Of a stretch of 43,689 nucleotides of DNA, positions 8,747-16,528 are shown in pieces; within the stretch, counting starts at the first letter, position 1; each line of letters begins with the position of its first letter. The notes beneath the pieces were generated by a model. That model saw only the letters and a program-made list of their open reading frames with translations. It ran no database searches and was not told where the DNA came from. Source of the stretch: Saprospiraceae bacterium (GTDB lineage Bacteria > Bacteroidota > Bacteroidia > Chitinophagales > Saprospiraceae). Location of the stretch: contig JAHDCG010000002.1 of the NCBI GenBank assembly GCA_020629965.1, forward strand, positions 103,777 through 147,465. Direction: 5' to 3'. The translations under genes were made by a program, and so were the position numbers.

Positions 8747-8778
8747 ATGACTTTCTCTGAAAAAAAACTTGTGTAGGA

Positions 8779-9558
8779 ATGGCGACAACCGAAGAAACTC
8801 TGACCGGCGTAGATTTAAAGCCGATAAAAACAATATTAGTCTCACAACCCAAACCCGAAAGGTCTCCTTATTATGAGTTGGAAAATAAATACGGTCTGCA
8901 GATAGATTGGCGACCGTTTATACACGTAGAGGGGCTGACGGGCAAGGAGTTCAGAAAGCAACGTGTCTATCCGCAGGAATATTCCGCCGTGATATTTACA
9001 AGCAAAAACGCCATCGACCACTTTTTTCGGATGTGCGAAGAGTTGCGCGTCAAGATGTCATCGGAGACCAAATACTTCTGCATGTCGGAAGCCGTGGCTA
9101 ATTATTTGCAAAAATTCATTGTCTATCGCAAGCGCAAAGTCTTTGCGGGCAAACGAACTATCTTCGATTTGAAACCCGCCCTGATGAAACACCGTACAAA
9201 GGAGAAATTTCTTTTACCCTGCTCCAATCTCGGCTCAAAAACGGTCACGAAATTTTTGAATGACAACGAATTCGATTGGAAAGACGCGGTGATGTACCGC
9301 ACGGTGAGCAGCGATTTGAGTGACTTGAGCGATGTAACTTACGACGCTTTGGTCTTTTTCAGCCCACAGGGCATCGACAGTCTGTACGAAAATTTTCCGG
9401 ACTTCGAGCAAAAAGATACTCGCATCGCCGTATTCGGCAAGTTGACCTGCAATGCCGTCGAAGCACGCGACCTGACCATCAATATTAAAGCCCCGCAGCC
9501 GGGCATCAACTCGATGACGATGGCTTTAGAGCAGTATTTGCGGCATTCGAATAAGTGA
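8779..9558 (+). CDS. hemD: Uroporphyrinogen-III synthase
   Basis: Cyclises hydroxymethylbilane to uroporphyrinogen III in tetrapyrrole synthesis, in the cytoplasm. The 259-residue protein shows the HemD two-lobe pattern: ILVSQPKP and a YSAVIFTSKNAIDHFF strand-helix in lobe 1, then LLPCSNLGSK, YDALVFFSPQGIDSLYENFP and IAVFGKLTCNAVEA in lobe 2. The overall sequence of HemD is poorly conserved, but the SKNAI and SPQGI motifs together with the preceding DUF4271 gene make the call secure. The start at 8779 leaves a short unstructured N-terminus. Expression may depend on the structured leader at 8653-8746. Confidence 0.9.
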   Translation: MATTEETLTGVDLKPIKTILVSQPKPERSPYYELENKYGLQIDWRPFIHVEGLTGKEFRKQRVYPQEYSAVIFTSKNAIDHFFRMCEELRVKMSSETKYFCMSEAVANYLQKFIVYRKRKVFAGKRTIFDLKPALMKHRTKEKFLLPCSNLGSKTVTKFLNDNEFDWKDAVMYRTVSSDLSDLSDVTYDALVFFSPQGIDSLYENFPDFEQKDTRIAVFGKLTCNAVEARDLTINIKAPQPGINSMTMALEQYLRHSNK

Positions 9559-9560
9559 AA

Positions 9561-9639
9561 GGTGTCTGACGCTACTTCAATAAAAAGCGAAAAAATTAAG
9601 ACTAACCGAAACAGGCTGCGAAAAGAAGCGTCTGACACC
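9561..9639. repeat. Inverted repeat GGTGTCtGACGCT after hemD
   Basis: Arms at 9561-9573 and 9627-9639 are complementary over 13 bases except for one central T-T, with a further CTTC/GAAG pairing inside. The enclosed 53 bases contain no gene. It starts two bases after the hemD stop. Confidence 0.55.
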
Positions 9640-9706
9640 GGTTCTTGATTTCAAAATATTGTTTGGGGACTTTACGTCTTCAAATTGTTTTCTCATAGTA
9701 TGTTTG

Positions 9707-9745
9707 GAAGACCCTGCGCGTTTACGCGACGGGGTCTTCTTTGTC
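9707..9745. terminator. Terminator between hemD and def
   Basis: GAAGACCC (9707-9714) pairs with GGGTCTTC (9732-9739), and an inner CGCG/CGCG pair closes the loop. The plus-strand side runs into TTTGTC. It lies between two convergent genes. The T-run is short, so its strength is uncertain. Confidence 0.55.
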
Positions 9746-9763
9746 TAAGACTTCCGGAAAAAA

Positions 9764-10300
9764 TTACGCCTTAACATAGTGATACTTCTCAAATTCTTCC
9801 TCAAAACTCAACAGCGATAAATCTTCCATCGTGTCGATAAACAGCACACCGTTTAAGTGGTCTAATTCGTGCTGTGCGACCACCGCCGCGAAGCCCGACA
9901 ACTCGACCTCGTAAGGTTTGCCGAGTCGGTCGAGAGCTTTCAGCATCACCTTTTCACAGCGTTCCGTCTTGCCGCGAATGCCCGGTATCGACAGACAGCC
10001 TTCCCAGCCCGCGACCTTTTTCTCTCCGACCGGTTTTATCTCCGGATTGACGGCAACAAACAGCGGAAACCCCTCTTTGTCCGGGTAGCGCGGATTGTCG
10101 CTGACCTCCATAATAAACACGCGTTTTAACTCTCCGACCTGCGGTGCTGCAATGCCTGCACCGTCTTCGTCGCGCATCGTTTCGATTAAATCATCGACGA
10201 AAGTCTGAAATTTTTCCGTCTCGATTTCCTTTTGAAAAATGTGCTTGGACACCTTTCGCAAAATCGGATTGCCCATTTTTGTAACCGTCAGTACTGCCAT
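9764..10300 (-). CDS. def: Peptide deformylase
   Basis: Removes the formyl group from the initiator methionine of nascent proteins, a metal-dependent cytoplasmic reaction. All three family motifs are present: GIAAPQVG, EGCLSIPG with the metal-binding Cys, and QHELDHLNG with the two His ligands and catalytic Glu. The start is placed at 10300 (MAVLTVTKMGNPIL), giving 178 residues. The open frame extends to 10417, but those 39 extra residues are basic and unlike the family. The gene is convergent with hemD and divergent from the oxidoreductase at 10626. Confidence 0.96.
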   Translation of the reverse strand: MAVLTVTKMGNPILRKVSKHIFQKEIETEKFQTFVDDLIETMRDEDGAGIAAPQVGELKRVFIMEVSDNPRYPDKEGFPLFVAVNPEIKPVGEKKVAGWEGCLSIPGIRGKTERCEKVMLKALDRLGKPYEVELSGFAAVVAQHELDHLNGVLFIDTMEDLSLLSFEEEFEKYHYVKA

Positions 10301-10625
10301 TTTTTTGGTAAGATTTTTATCGCCTTGCGGCAATGTGTTCGTGTTATCTTGTTTCGGAGGCACAAGGTAGAACTTTTTGCTAAAATGACTTTTACGAATC
10401 GGGTCGAGTTGTCGCACGCATACCCTTACGAAAGTGAAATAAGAAATGATTCGACAAACATCAAATCTGTTCCGCGCAAGCGAACAAGCGGCGTGATGAA
10501 ATTGTCTGTATGAAAAAAACCGGCTCGACGATAAAACTCTCTTCGTTTAAAGTCAAAAAGTCAAAGCAGAAAATCCTATAATCCTGTCTAAAAAAATCCT
10601 GTCCGTCCTGTCTAAAAAAGAAATC
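10301..10625. other. Divergent intergenic region with a nonamer array
   Basis: This 325-base gap separates the def and oxidoreductase starts. The only structure I see is an array at 10570-10620 of units around TCCTGTNNN, alternating with TCTAAAAAA, that ends five bases before the ATG at 10626. I found no convincing TANNTTTG promoter on either strand. Confidence 0.5.
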
Positions 10626-12077
10626 ATGTCAAACGCAAAAAAATACGACCTCATCGTCATCGGAGCCGGCAGCGGCGGTATCGGGGCGGCGGGTATTGCC
10701 AACCGCTTGGGCTTAAATGTGCTGATGATTACGAGCACCGCTTTCGATGTCGGCGGCGACTGTCTGAACTACGGCTGTGTGCCGAGCAAGGCTTTGATAC
10801 ACATTTCGCGTTTGTTTCACGGCGGCAAGTCGGCGACCGATTTCGGTTTGGAAGTCAAAGGCAAAGCCGACATGAGCAAAGTTTTAGACTACATTCACGG
10901 TCAGCAGGCAATTATCAATGAGCACGAAAATCCCGAGTATTTCCGAAAAGAAAGGGAGATGGATGTAGAAATCGGTTGGGCAAAATTTGTCAATAAACAC
11001 ACAGTGCGCGTCAACAAGAGAGATTTTACGGCAAAAAAAATTGTCTTGGCAACGGGTTCTAAGCCGCGTACTTTGGAGGTGCCGGGTGCGGATTTGGTCA
11101 AAAAAATTCACACCAACGAAACGATTTTTTACGATTTAAAAACACTGCCCGAGCGATTTGTTATTGTCGGCGGCGGTCCGATTGGTTGCGAATTGGGGCA
11201 GGCGATGAGTCGCTTGGGGGCAAAAGTCACTCTCATCAATCGCGGCGAACACATCATGGGCAAAGAGCGGACGGACTTTCAAAAAACGATGGAAGATTTG
11301 TTTCGCAAAGAAGGTATCACGATTATTAACCACGCCTCGGTCACAAAATTTGCGGATGCAAATACGGTCGTTTACGAAAAAGACGGCAAGGAAGAGCAAG
11401 TAAAATTTGACGAAATATTAGCCGCCGTCGGTCGTACCGTGCGCACGGAAGGCATGGATTTAGAAAAAGCCGGCATCGAAGTGAAAGACGGAAAAATCAC
11501 CGTCGATAACGCCTACCGCAGTACCAACAAAAACGTTTTCGTAGTTGGCGATGCGATGGGCAGAGAGCAGTTTTCGCACGGCGCGGAGATGCACAACCGC
11601 GATTTGATTGTCAACATGTTGTCGCCTTTTCCGCTGCGCCGGCACAGTTTAGAACACTTCTCGTGGGTGACGTACACCGACCCGGAGGTGGCGACTTTCG
11701 GTTGGACGGAAGCGGATTTGCAGGAAAAAGGCATCGACTACACCAAAATCGAGCAGGATTTTACACACGACGATCGGGCGATTACCGCAAATTATCACAG
11801 CTATTCTAAAATAGTTTTGTACCTGTCAAAAAAGAGCCTTTTCAACCGCACCGTAAAAATACTCGGCGGCACCATGCTGGCACCGCACGCCGGCGAACTC
11901 ATACAGGAACTCCTCACCGCTAACATCGAAGGCACGAGCGTCAATACCATTTTCAATAAAGTGTACGCTTATCCCGTTGCCTCGCGCATCAATCAAAAAG
12001 CGATTACGCAGTTCAGAGAAGGGGACCTGACGGAGGGGTTGAAAAAGATTTTTCAGACTTTGTTTAGGTTGTGGTAG
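10626..12077 (+). CDS. MerA-like FAD-dependent pyridine nucleotide-disulfide oxidoreductase
   Basis: A 483-residue two-dinucleotide flavoprotein of the lipoamide dehydrogenase/mercuric reductase superfamily. The FAD fold begins at residue 10 with IGAGSGGIGAA. The redox-active pair is Cys46 and Cys51 in GGDCLNYGCVPSKAL. A second Rossmann motif reads IVGGGPIGCELGQAMSRLG, and NVFVVGDAMG is the second FAD contact. The C-terminal interface motif reads YAYPVASRINQ where lipoamide dehydrogenases have HxHPTxSE. The general-base His and its Glu are therefore replaced, as in MerA-type relatives. It lacks the N-terminal metal-binding domain of true MerA and has no mer neighbours. The substrate is unknown. 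It is not the E3 of a nearby dehydrogenase complex. Confidence 0.87.
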   Translation: MSNAKKYDLIVIGAGSGGIGAAGIANRLGLNVLMITSTAFDVGGDCLNYGCVPSKALIHISRLFHGGKSATDFGLEVKGKADMSKVLDYIHGQQAIINEHENPEYFRKEREMDVEIGWAKFVNKHTVRVNKRDFTAKKIVLATGSKPRTLEVPGADLVKKIHTNETIFYDLKTLPERFVIVGGGPIGCELGQAMSRLGAKVTLINRGEHIMGKERTDFQKTMEDLFRKEGITIINHASVTKFADANTVVYEKDGKEEQVKFDEILAAVGRTVRTEGMDLEKAGIEVKDGKITVDNAYRSTNKNVFVVGDAMGREQFSHGAEMHNRDLIVNMLSPFPLRRHSLEHFSWVTYTDPEVATFGWTEADLQEKGIDYTKIEQDFTHDDRAITANYHSYSKIVLYLSKKSLFNRTVKILGGTMLAPHAGELIQELLTANIEGTSVNTIFNKVYAYPVASRINQKAITQFREGDLTEGLKKIFQTLFRLW

Positions 12078-12079
12078 GG

Positions 12080-12113
12080 GAGGCGGCATCTTTCCGACAT
12101 TCCGCCGTTTTTC
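12080..12113 (+). terminator. Terminator after the oxidoreductase
   Basis: GGCGG (12082-12086) pairs with CCGCC (12102-12106), followed by GTTTTTCTTT. It lies directly after the stop codon at 12077. A second stem, GACTTGC/GCAAGTC, follows near 12124-12154. Confidence 0.6.
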
Positions 12114-12463
12114 TTTCGTTAAATGACTTGCTGATCCGGCAAAACTTCCGCAAGTCCTGCTATTTTTACCAAACAATCACACCCGCCGAGACATATTATT
12201 TTTCGTGCTTTATGATAATTTTTTCCGTCGCCGAATTATGAAAATTCACTTTTTCAGCGTCTCAAAAAAGCATTGATACTTTTGATGATTTTCATGTCCG
12301 GACAATAAAGCAAACACCGATTTTACGAAGTAAAATCCAAAACATAACCCCTCATAATTATCATCCGCGACTGAAGTCGGGACAGGTATAAATCAGGTTC
12401 AAAAAAATCTCATCACACACTCACAACACCCGCCTCACACGAACTTTTTCTCAAAAATCGACA
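12114..12463 (+). other. Intergenic region upstream of the amidase
   Basis: A gap of about 350 bases with several small perfect palindromes: TGTCCGGACA near 12294, GATTTTAC-gaa-GTAAAATC (12319-12337) and CGACT-ga-AGTCG (12368-12379). They may be operators or simply folded leader RNA for the amidase gene. No reading frame or clear promoter was found. Confidence 0.4.
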
Positions 12464-14050
12464 ATGATTAAAAATTACTTTTCCCTCTTCGTCCTCTTTT
12501 TACTCGCTTTTTCCGCTTCGGCGCAGCGCAGCGAAATTACTTATTCCGTCGCGGATTTAGCCGATGAATTTATCGAACTGCCGCAGCAGCGTTTGTCCGA
12601 ACTTCACGCAAAACCCGCGCCTTTCCTCACTTTTGCCGTTGTCGCCGACCTCGCCGAAAATGCAGATGCCGCCGACGTCAGCGTAGATTTTCTCTACACC
12701 GCAGCCGGTACAACTACCGCTTTAAATCTCAAACAAGACAGCCACGCCGACCCCGCGCGTTTTGTTTCCGAACTCACATTCCTGCCCGCAGACGCCGGTA
12801 ATTTTACTTTCAAAATCAACGGAGAAACCCTCGATTTCAACGGTACGGTCAGCCTGCAATTTTACAACCCCGGTCACACCCCGCCCGCCGCGCCGACCGC
12901 CAACGAACGCGCCCTCGAAGATTGCAACTGCCCGCAACCCGACTTTCAAGACCGCGAAGATTGGTGTCCCGACGGCACCTGCCCCGAGATTTCAAACCCG
13001 ACTTTCACCGAAGTGACGCACCTCGTCGTCCACCACTCGGCGGGTCTTAATACCTCCGATGACTGGGCGGCAACCGTGCGCGGTATTTGGAATTTTCACG
13101 TCAACAGTAACGGTTGGGACGATGTAGGCTACAACTGGCTCGTTGACCCCGACGGCGTGCTGTACGAAGGTCGCGGCGACAATGTGCGCGGCGCCCATTT
13201 TTGCGGCAACAACACCAACACGCAGGGCGTCTGTATGCTCGGCACTTACATCGACGAGACGCCGACCGAAGCCGCTTTGGAAACCGTCAAAGAATACCTC
13301 GCGTGGAAATCCGCCGCCGATAATATCGACCCGACCGCCGTCTCTTTTCATACGCCAACGGGCGGAGAAGTGCCCAACGTAGCCGGTCACCGCGACGGTT
13401 GCAGCACGACTTGCCCCGGCGATGCGCTTTACGCCGAAATGCCGACCCTGCGCGACGACATCCGTCAATATCAGGCGCGTATTTGCGGACACCCGCACTC
13501 GACCACGGACTTAGAATTGTCCTTGCAGGATGCCGTCACCGTCAACCTGACTTGGGTCGATAATGCTGTTACCGAAGACGCTTTTTTGGTACAACGCGCC
13601 GAGGGCTTGAGCGGAGAATTTGCGACGATTGCTACCCTGCCCGTTGACAGCGAAGTATATAGCGACAGCGATTTGCAGCCTTTGACTTTGTACCGCTATC
13701 AGGTGCTTTCGGTGGCGGACGGCGTGAATTCGACCTGTCATTTGGAAGCCGAAATTACGACGGGGCAAACCACTTCCGCCTCCGATTTTTTTGCGGAAAA
13801 TGCAATGAATATTCAGCCCAACCCTGTGCGAAATGCGGCGACGGTCAGTCTGCAAAACGCCTACACGGGGAACATTTTTATAGAAATTATCGACCTGACC
13901 GGCAGTAGAGTCGACGCGGCGCGGCGTTTTGTGAAAACGAATTTTGCACAATCTTTCGCGTTGCGTACCGAAAATTTGCCGGCGGGTTTGTACCTTGTGC
14001 GCCTGCGGGCCGGAGATCAATCGGGTGCGGTGAAATTCATTAAAAATTAA
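12464..14050 (+). CDS. T9SS-secreted N-acetylmuramoyl-L-alanine amidase (PGRP/Amidase_2)
   Basis: A 528-residue protein predicted to cut the amide bond between MurNAc and the stem peptide outside the cell. A signal peptide ends SASAQ. An immunoglobulin-like region (~25-140) precedes the PGRP/Amidase_2 domain (~180-345). That domain carries the zinc site as HLVVHHSAG at its start and AGHRDGCSTTCPGD at its end, with YNWLVDPDGVLYEGRG between. An FN3-like domain (~350-430) is followed by a T9SS tail with IQPNPVRN and AGLYLVRL. Such a tail sends the enzyme across the outer membrane, so its target is more likely foreign peptidoglycan than its own wall; that is inference. The next gene starts three bases later and also encodes a wall hydrolase. 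Confidence 0.9.
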   Translation: MIKNYFSLFVLFLLAFSASAQRSEITYSVADLADEFIELPQQRLSELHAKPAPFLTFAVVADLAENADAADVSVDFLYTAAGTTTALNLKQDSHADPARFVSELTFLPADAGNFTFKINGETLDFNGTVSLQFYNPGHTPPAAPTANERALEDCNCPQPDFQDREDWCPDGTCPEISNPTFTEVTHLVVHHSAGLNTSDDWAATVRGIWNFHVNSNGWDDVGYNWLVDPDGVLYEGRGDNVRGAHFCGNNTNTQGVCMLGTYIDETPTEAALETVKEYLAWKSAADNIDPTAVSFHTPTGGEVPNVAGHRDGCSTTCPGDALYAEMPTLRDDIRQYQARICGHPHSTTDLELSLQDAVTVNLTWVDNAVTEDAFLVQRAEGLSGEFATIATLPVDSEVYSDSDLQPLTLYRYQVLSVADGVNSTCHLEAEITTGQTTSASDFFAENAMNIQPNPVRNAATVSLQNAYTGNIFIEIIDLTGSRVDAARRFVKTNFAQSFALRTENLPAGLYLVRLRAGDQSGAVKFIKN

Positions 14051-14053
14051 GCA

Positions 14054-15274
14054 ATGGGCTATGTCAATCGTTCCGTTTACTCAAAGGGTGACTCGAAGTC
14101 ACCTTTTGAGTATTTTTTACTCGCCTTTTTTCTCCTCATCCTTTTCACCGGCTGCCTCGACAACGAAAAGGTTTACCTCGGTCAAGACCTCATCGACGAG
14201 GTGAAAAGTGAATTTGTCCCCGACCGCCGCGTCAACATTTTCGACGTAAAATCTACGCGCACCGAAGACGGAATTTTGCTGACCGGCGAGACTAATTTGC
14301 CCGCCGCCAAAGAGCATTTGCTGCATAAAACAAGCAAACTCGATTTTACCGTCACGGACAGTATCAAGGTTTTGCCCGCTGCGGAATTGAAAGGAAAAAA
14401 CTTCGGTGTCGTGCGTTTATCGGTTGCCAATTTGCGCTCCGCGCCCAAACATTCTGCCGAGTTATCGACGCAGGCGACTTTAGGATTGCCGCTGAAAGTC
14501 TGGAAGAAAGAAGGCGATTGGTATTACGTGCAAACGCCCGACGGCTACCTCGGTTGGTTGGACGCCGACGGTTTTACGCTGATGAACGGCGAAGACTTTC
14601 AGGCATGGACACAAGCCGAAAAAGTCATAATCACCGCCGACGGCAAAAAAATAATGCAGGGCGAAGCGGTCGTTTCCGATGTGCTGCCCGGCAATATTTT
14701 ACGCAAAGGCGAAAGCGGTAAAAAGCAAACCGAAGTCATCTTTCCCGACGGGCGCAGCGGTCGTTTAGCCAACGGCGATGTCCGGGATTTGAAAAAATGG
14801 CTCATCGAAACCGAAGCCGACACAACCGGCATTTTCGCCGCCGCCCGCCGCATGAACGGCGTACCTTACCTCTGGGGCGGCACCTCGCCGAAGGGCATGG
14901 ATTGCAGCGGCTACACCAAACAAATTTTCTTTGAAAACGGCATTTTGCTGCCGCGCGACGCCTCGCAGCAGGTGCACGTCGGTGAGTTGATTGAGAAAGA
15001 TACGACCTTGAGTAATCTACTGCCCGGCGATTTATTGTTTTTCGGTAAAGCAGCGACCCCGCAAAAAAAAGAGCGGGTTTCGCACGTCGCCATCTATCTC
15101 GGCGACGGAAAAATCATTCACGCGGCGGGCAATGTCCGCACCCAAAGTCTGCGGCGCGGAGAACCCGACTTCGCGGAAGACCGCTTGCTGACTTATTTGC
15201 GGGCGAAACGCATTTTGGGTTCGGAAGGAAAAAACGGAGTGGTGAAACTGTCCGCGAAGGATTTTTTTGAGTAA
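14054..15274 (+). CDS. SH3-domain NlpC/P60 (C40) peptidase lipoprotein
   Basis: A 406-residue lipoprotein predicted to cleave peptide stems of peptidoglycan. The lipobox is FTGC with Cys34. SH3-like domains occupy roughly 120-260, including LGLPLKVWKKEGDWYYVQTPDGYLGWL. The C40 domain follows from ~270 with catalytic Cys284 in GMDCSGY, His344 in RVSHVAIYLG and a third polar residue in IIHAAG. This architecture resembles YkfC-type gamma-D-glutamyl-diamino-acid endopeptidases. It lies three bases after the amidase stop and is presumably translated from the same message. The N-terminal region before the signal core (residues 9-20) is encoded by a nearly perfect palindrome (14078-14112). No start codon lies between it and the signal core, so the palindrome is apparently translated. 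Confidence 0.9.
   Translation: MGYVNRSVYSKGDSKSPFEYFLLAFFLLILFTGCLDNEKVYLGQDLIDEVKSEFVPDRRVNIFDVKSTRTEDGILLTGETNLPAAKEHLLHKTSKLDFTVTDSIKVLPAAELKGKNFGVVRLSVANLRSAPKHSAELSTQATLGLPLKVWKKEGDWYYVQTPDGYLGWLDADGFTLMNGEDFQAWTQAEKVIITADGKKIMQGEAVVSDVLPGNILRKGESGKKQTEVIFPDGRSGRLANGDVRDLKKWLIETEADTTGIFAAARRMNGVPYLWGGTSPKGMDCSGYTKQIFFENGILLPRDASQQVHVGELIEKDTTLSNLLPGDLLFFGKAATPQKKERVSHVAIYLGDGKIIHAAGNVRTQSLRRGEPDFAEDRLLTYLRAKRILGSEGKNGVVKLSAKDFFE
14075..14112. repeat. Palindromic element P1 inside the C40 peptidase gene
   Basis: TACTCAAAGGGTGACT (14078-14093) pairs across CGA with AGTCACCTTTTGAGTA (14097-14112), 16 positions with one mismatch. The left arm with its GTT flank matches 18 of 19 bases of the element at 21849-21867. 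It encodes YSKGDSKSPFEY in frame. Confidence 0.8.
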
Positions 15275-15307
15275 TAAGTGCACCGGGAAAAGCCAATGAG
15301 TAATTGC

Positions 15308-15339
15308 ATTCAACGATTCAACAACTCAACAAACTCATT
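15308..15339. repeat. Octamer array next to the dinB stop
   Basis: Units ATTCAACG, ATTCAACA, ACTCAACA and AACTCATT in an 8-base phase. The array touches the TGA stop codon of dinB (15339-15341, minus strand). Confidence 0.7.
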
Positions 15340-16403
15340 CACTCCTCCTCAAACTCCCCCCGAAAATCAAACTCCAACTGCACGCCCTCGCCCGGTTGCT
15401 GCTCTTTGCTCAAATTGGAAACGGCAACGCCCAACAGTCTGACCGCCGGCAAATCCTCGGTATTTTCGAGCAACAATTCAATCGCGGTATTTTGTAAAAT
15501 CTCCAAAGTGCGCACCTCTCCGCCGTAACTTTTGCTGCGCGTGATGATTTGAAAATCGGGGGTTTTCGCCTTCATTGTCACCGTGCGCCCGTAGTTGTCG
15601 AGGCGCAGGCAGTGGTCGAAAACCTTTTCGGCGATTTCCTTCAATTTTTTTTTCATGGCTGTGGTCGTCTCCAAATCCTCCGAAAAAGTGCGCTCCGCCC
15701 CGATGGATTTGCGGATGCGATTGGGATTGACGGCGCGGTGGTCTTCGGCGCGCACGATGCGATAATAGTGCCTGCCCGCCTTGCCGAAGCGTTGTACCAA
15801 GTCCAACTCCGACCAAGCTTTCAAATCTTTTCCCGTATAAATGCCCCACGCCTGCATCTTTTTGGCGGTCACTTTGCCGATGCCGTAAAAGCGTTCGATT
15901 TTCAGTTTTTCCAAAAAATCAATGGCTTCGTCGGGCGTGATGACGCAGATGCCGTCTGGCTTGTTGACATCGGAAGCGGTTTTTGCCAAAAACTTATTAA
16001 AAGAAACCCCGGCCGAGGCGGTCAGCCCCGTTTCCTCGTAAATACGCTTTCTGATTTCGTTGGCGATGAGCGTGCCGGAGTAGAGTTTTTTCTTGTTTTC
16101 GGTGACGTCGAGGTAGGCTTCGTCGAGCGAAAGCGGCTCTACCAAATCGGTGTAGGCGTGAAAAATTTCGCGGATTTGTGCGCTGACTTCTTTGTAAACG
16201 GGAAAGCGGTGTTTGACGAAAATTAAACCCGGACATTTGCGCGCTGCCGTAATCGAAGGCATAGCGGAGCGCACCCCGAATTTACGCGCCTCATAGCTGC
16301 ACGACGCCACCACCCCGCGCGATGCCGAACCGCCGACGGCAACGGGCTTGCCGCGCAACTCGGGAAAGTCACGCTGCTCGACGGAGGCATAAAATGCGTC
16401 CAT
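15339..16403 (-). CDS. dinB: DNA polymerase IV (Y family); true start unclear
   Basis: Error-prone translesion polymerase of the DinB type. The palm carries PLSLDEAYLDVT with the second and third acidic residues. The fingers carry SYEARKFGVRSAMPS, and GIGKVTAKKM is the helix-hairpin-helix. The little-finger domain follows to a short acidic C-terminus without an obvious beta-clamp motif. The first in-frame ATG (16403) is the Met of MDAFYASVEQ. Just upstream the frame reads R-R-I-I-H-I-D, exactly the family N-terminus including the first catalytic Asp, but no ATG, GTG or TTG precedes it. Instead the frame runs into a GTTGNNN repeat array. Either a rare start codon is used or the annotated protein lacks a catalytic residue. 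Confidence 0.9.
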   Translation of the reverse strand: MDAFYASVEQRDFPELRGKPVAVGGSASRGVVASCSYEARKFGVRSAMPSITAARKCPGLIFVKHRFPVYKEVSAQIREIFHAYTDLVEPLSLDEAYLDVTENKKKLYSGTLIANEIRKRIYEETGLTASAGVSFNKFLAKTASDVNKPDGICVITPDEAIDFLEKLKIERFYGIGKVTAKKMQAWGIYTGKDLKAWSELDLVQRFGKAGRHYYRIVRAEDHRAVNPNRIRKSIGAERTFSEDLETTTAMKKKLKEIAEKVFDHCLRLDNYGRTVTMKAKTPDFQIITRSKSYGGEVRTLEILQNTAIELLLENTEDLPAVRLLGVAVSNLSKEQQPGEGVQLEFDFRGEFEEE

Positions 16404-16427
16404 GTCGATGTGTATGATACGGCGGTG

Positions 16428-16460
16428 GTTGATGGTTGGTAGTTGATGGTTGGTTGACCG
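16428..16460. repeat. Heptamer array GTTGNNN at the dinB start
   Basis: Units GTTGATG, GTTGGTA, GTTGATG, GTTG and GTTGACC. It lies directly upstream of the codons for the conserved DinB N-terminus. Confidence 0.85.
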
Positions 16461-16514
16461 GCAGCGAGATTCTGAATTCAGTTGCGGACGATTAAAGAGA
16501 GATTCTTGCCAATT

Positions 16515-16528
16515 CGTACATCGTAAAT
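16515..16528. repeat. Two CGTAAAT-type heptamers at the ndh stop
   Basis: CGTACAT followed by CGTAAAT, the same unit as the long array at 43636-43689. The last base is the first base of the ndh stop codon triplet on the plus strand. Confidence 0.55.
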
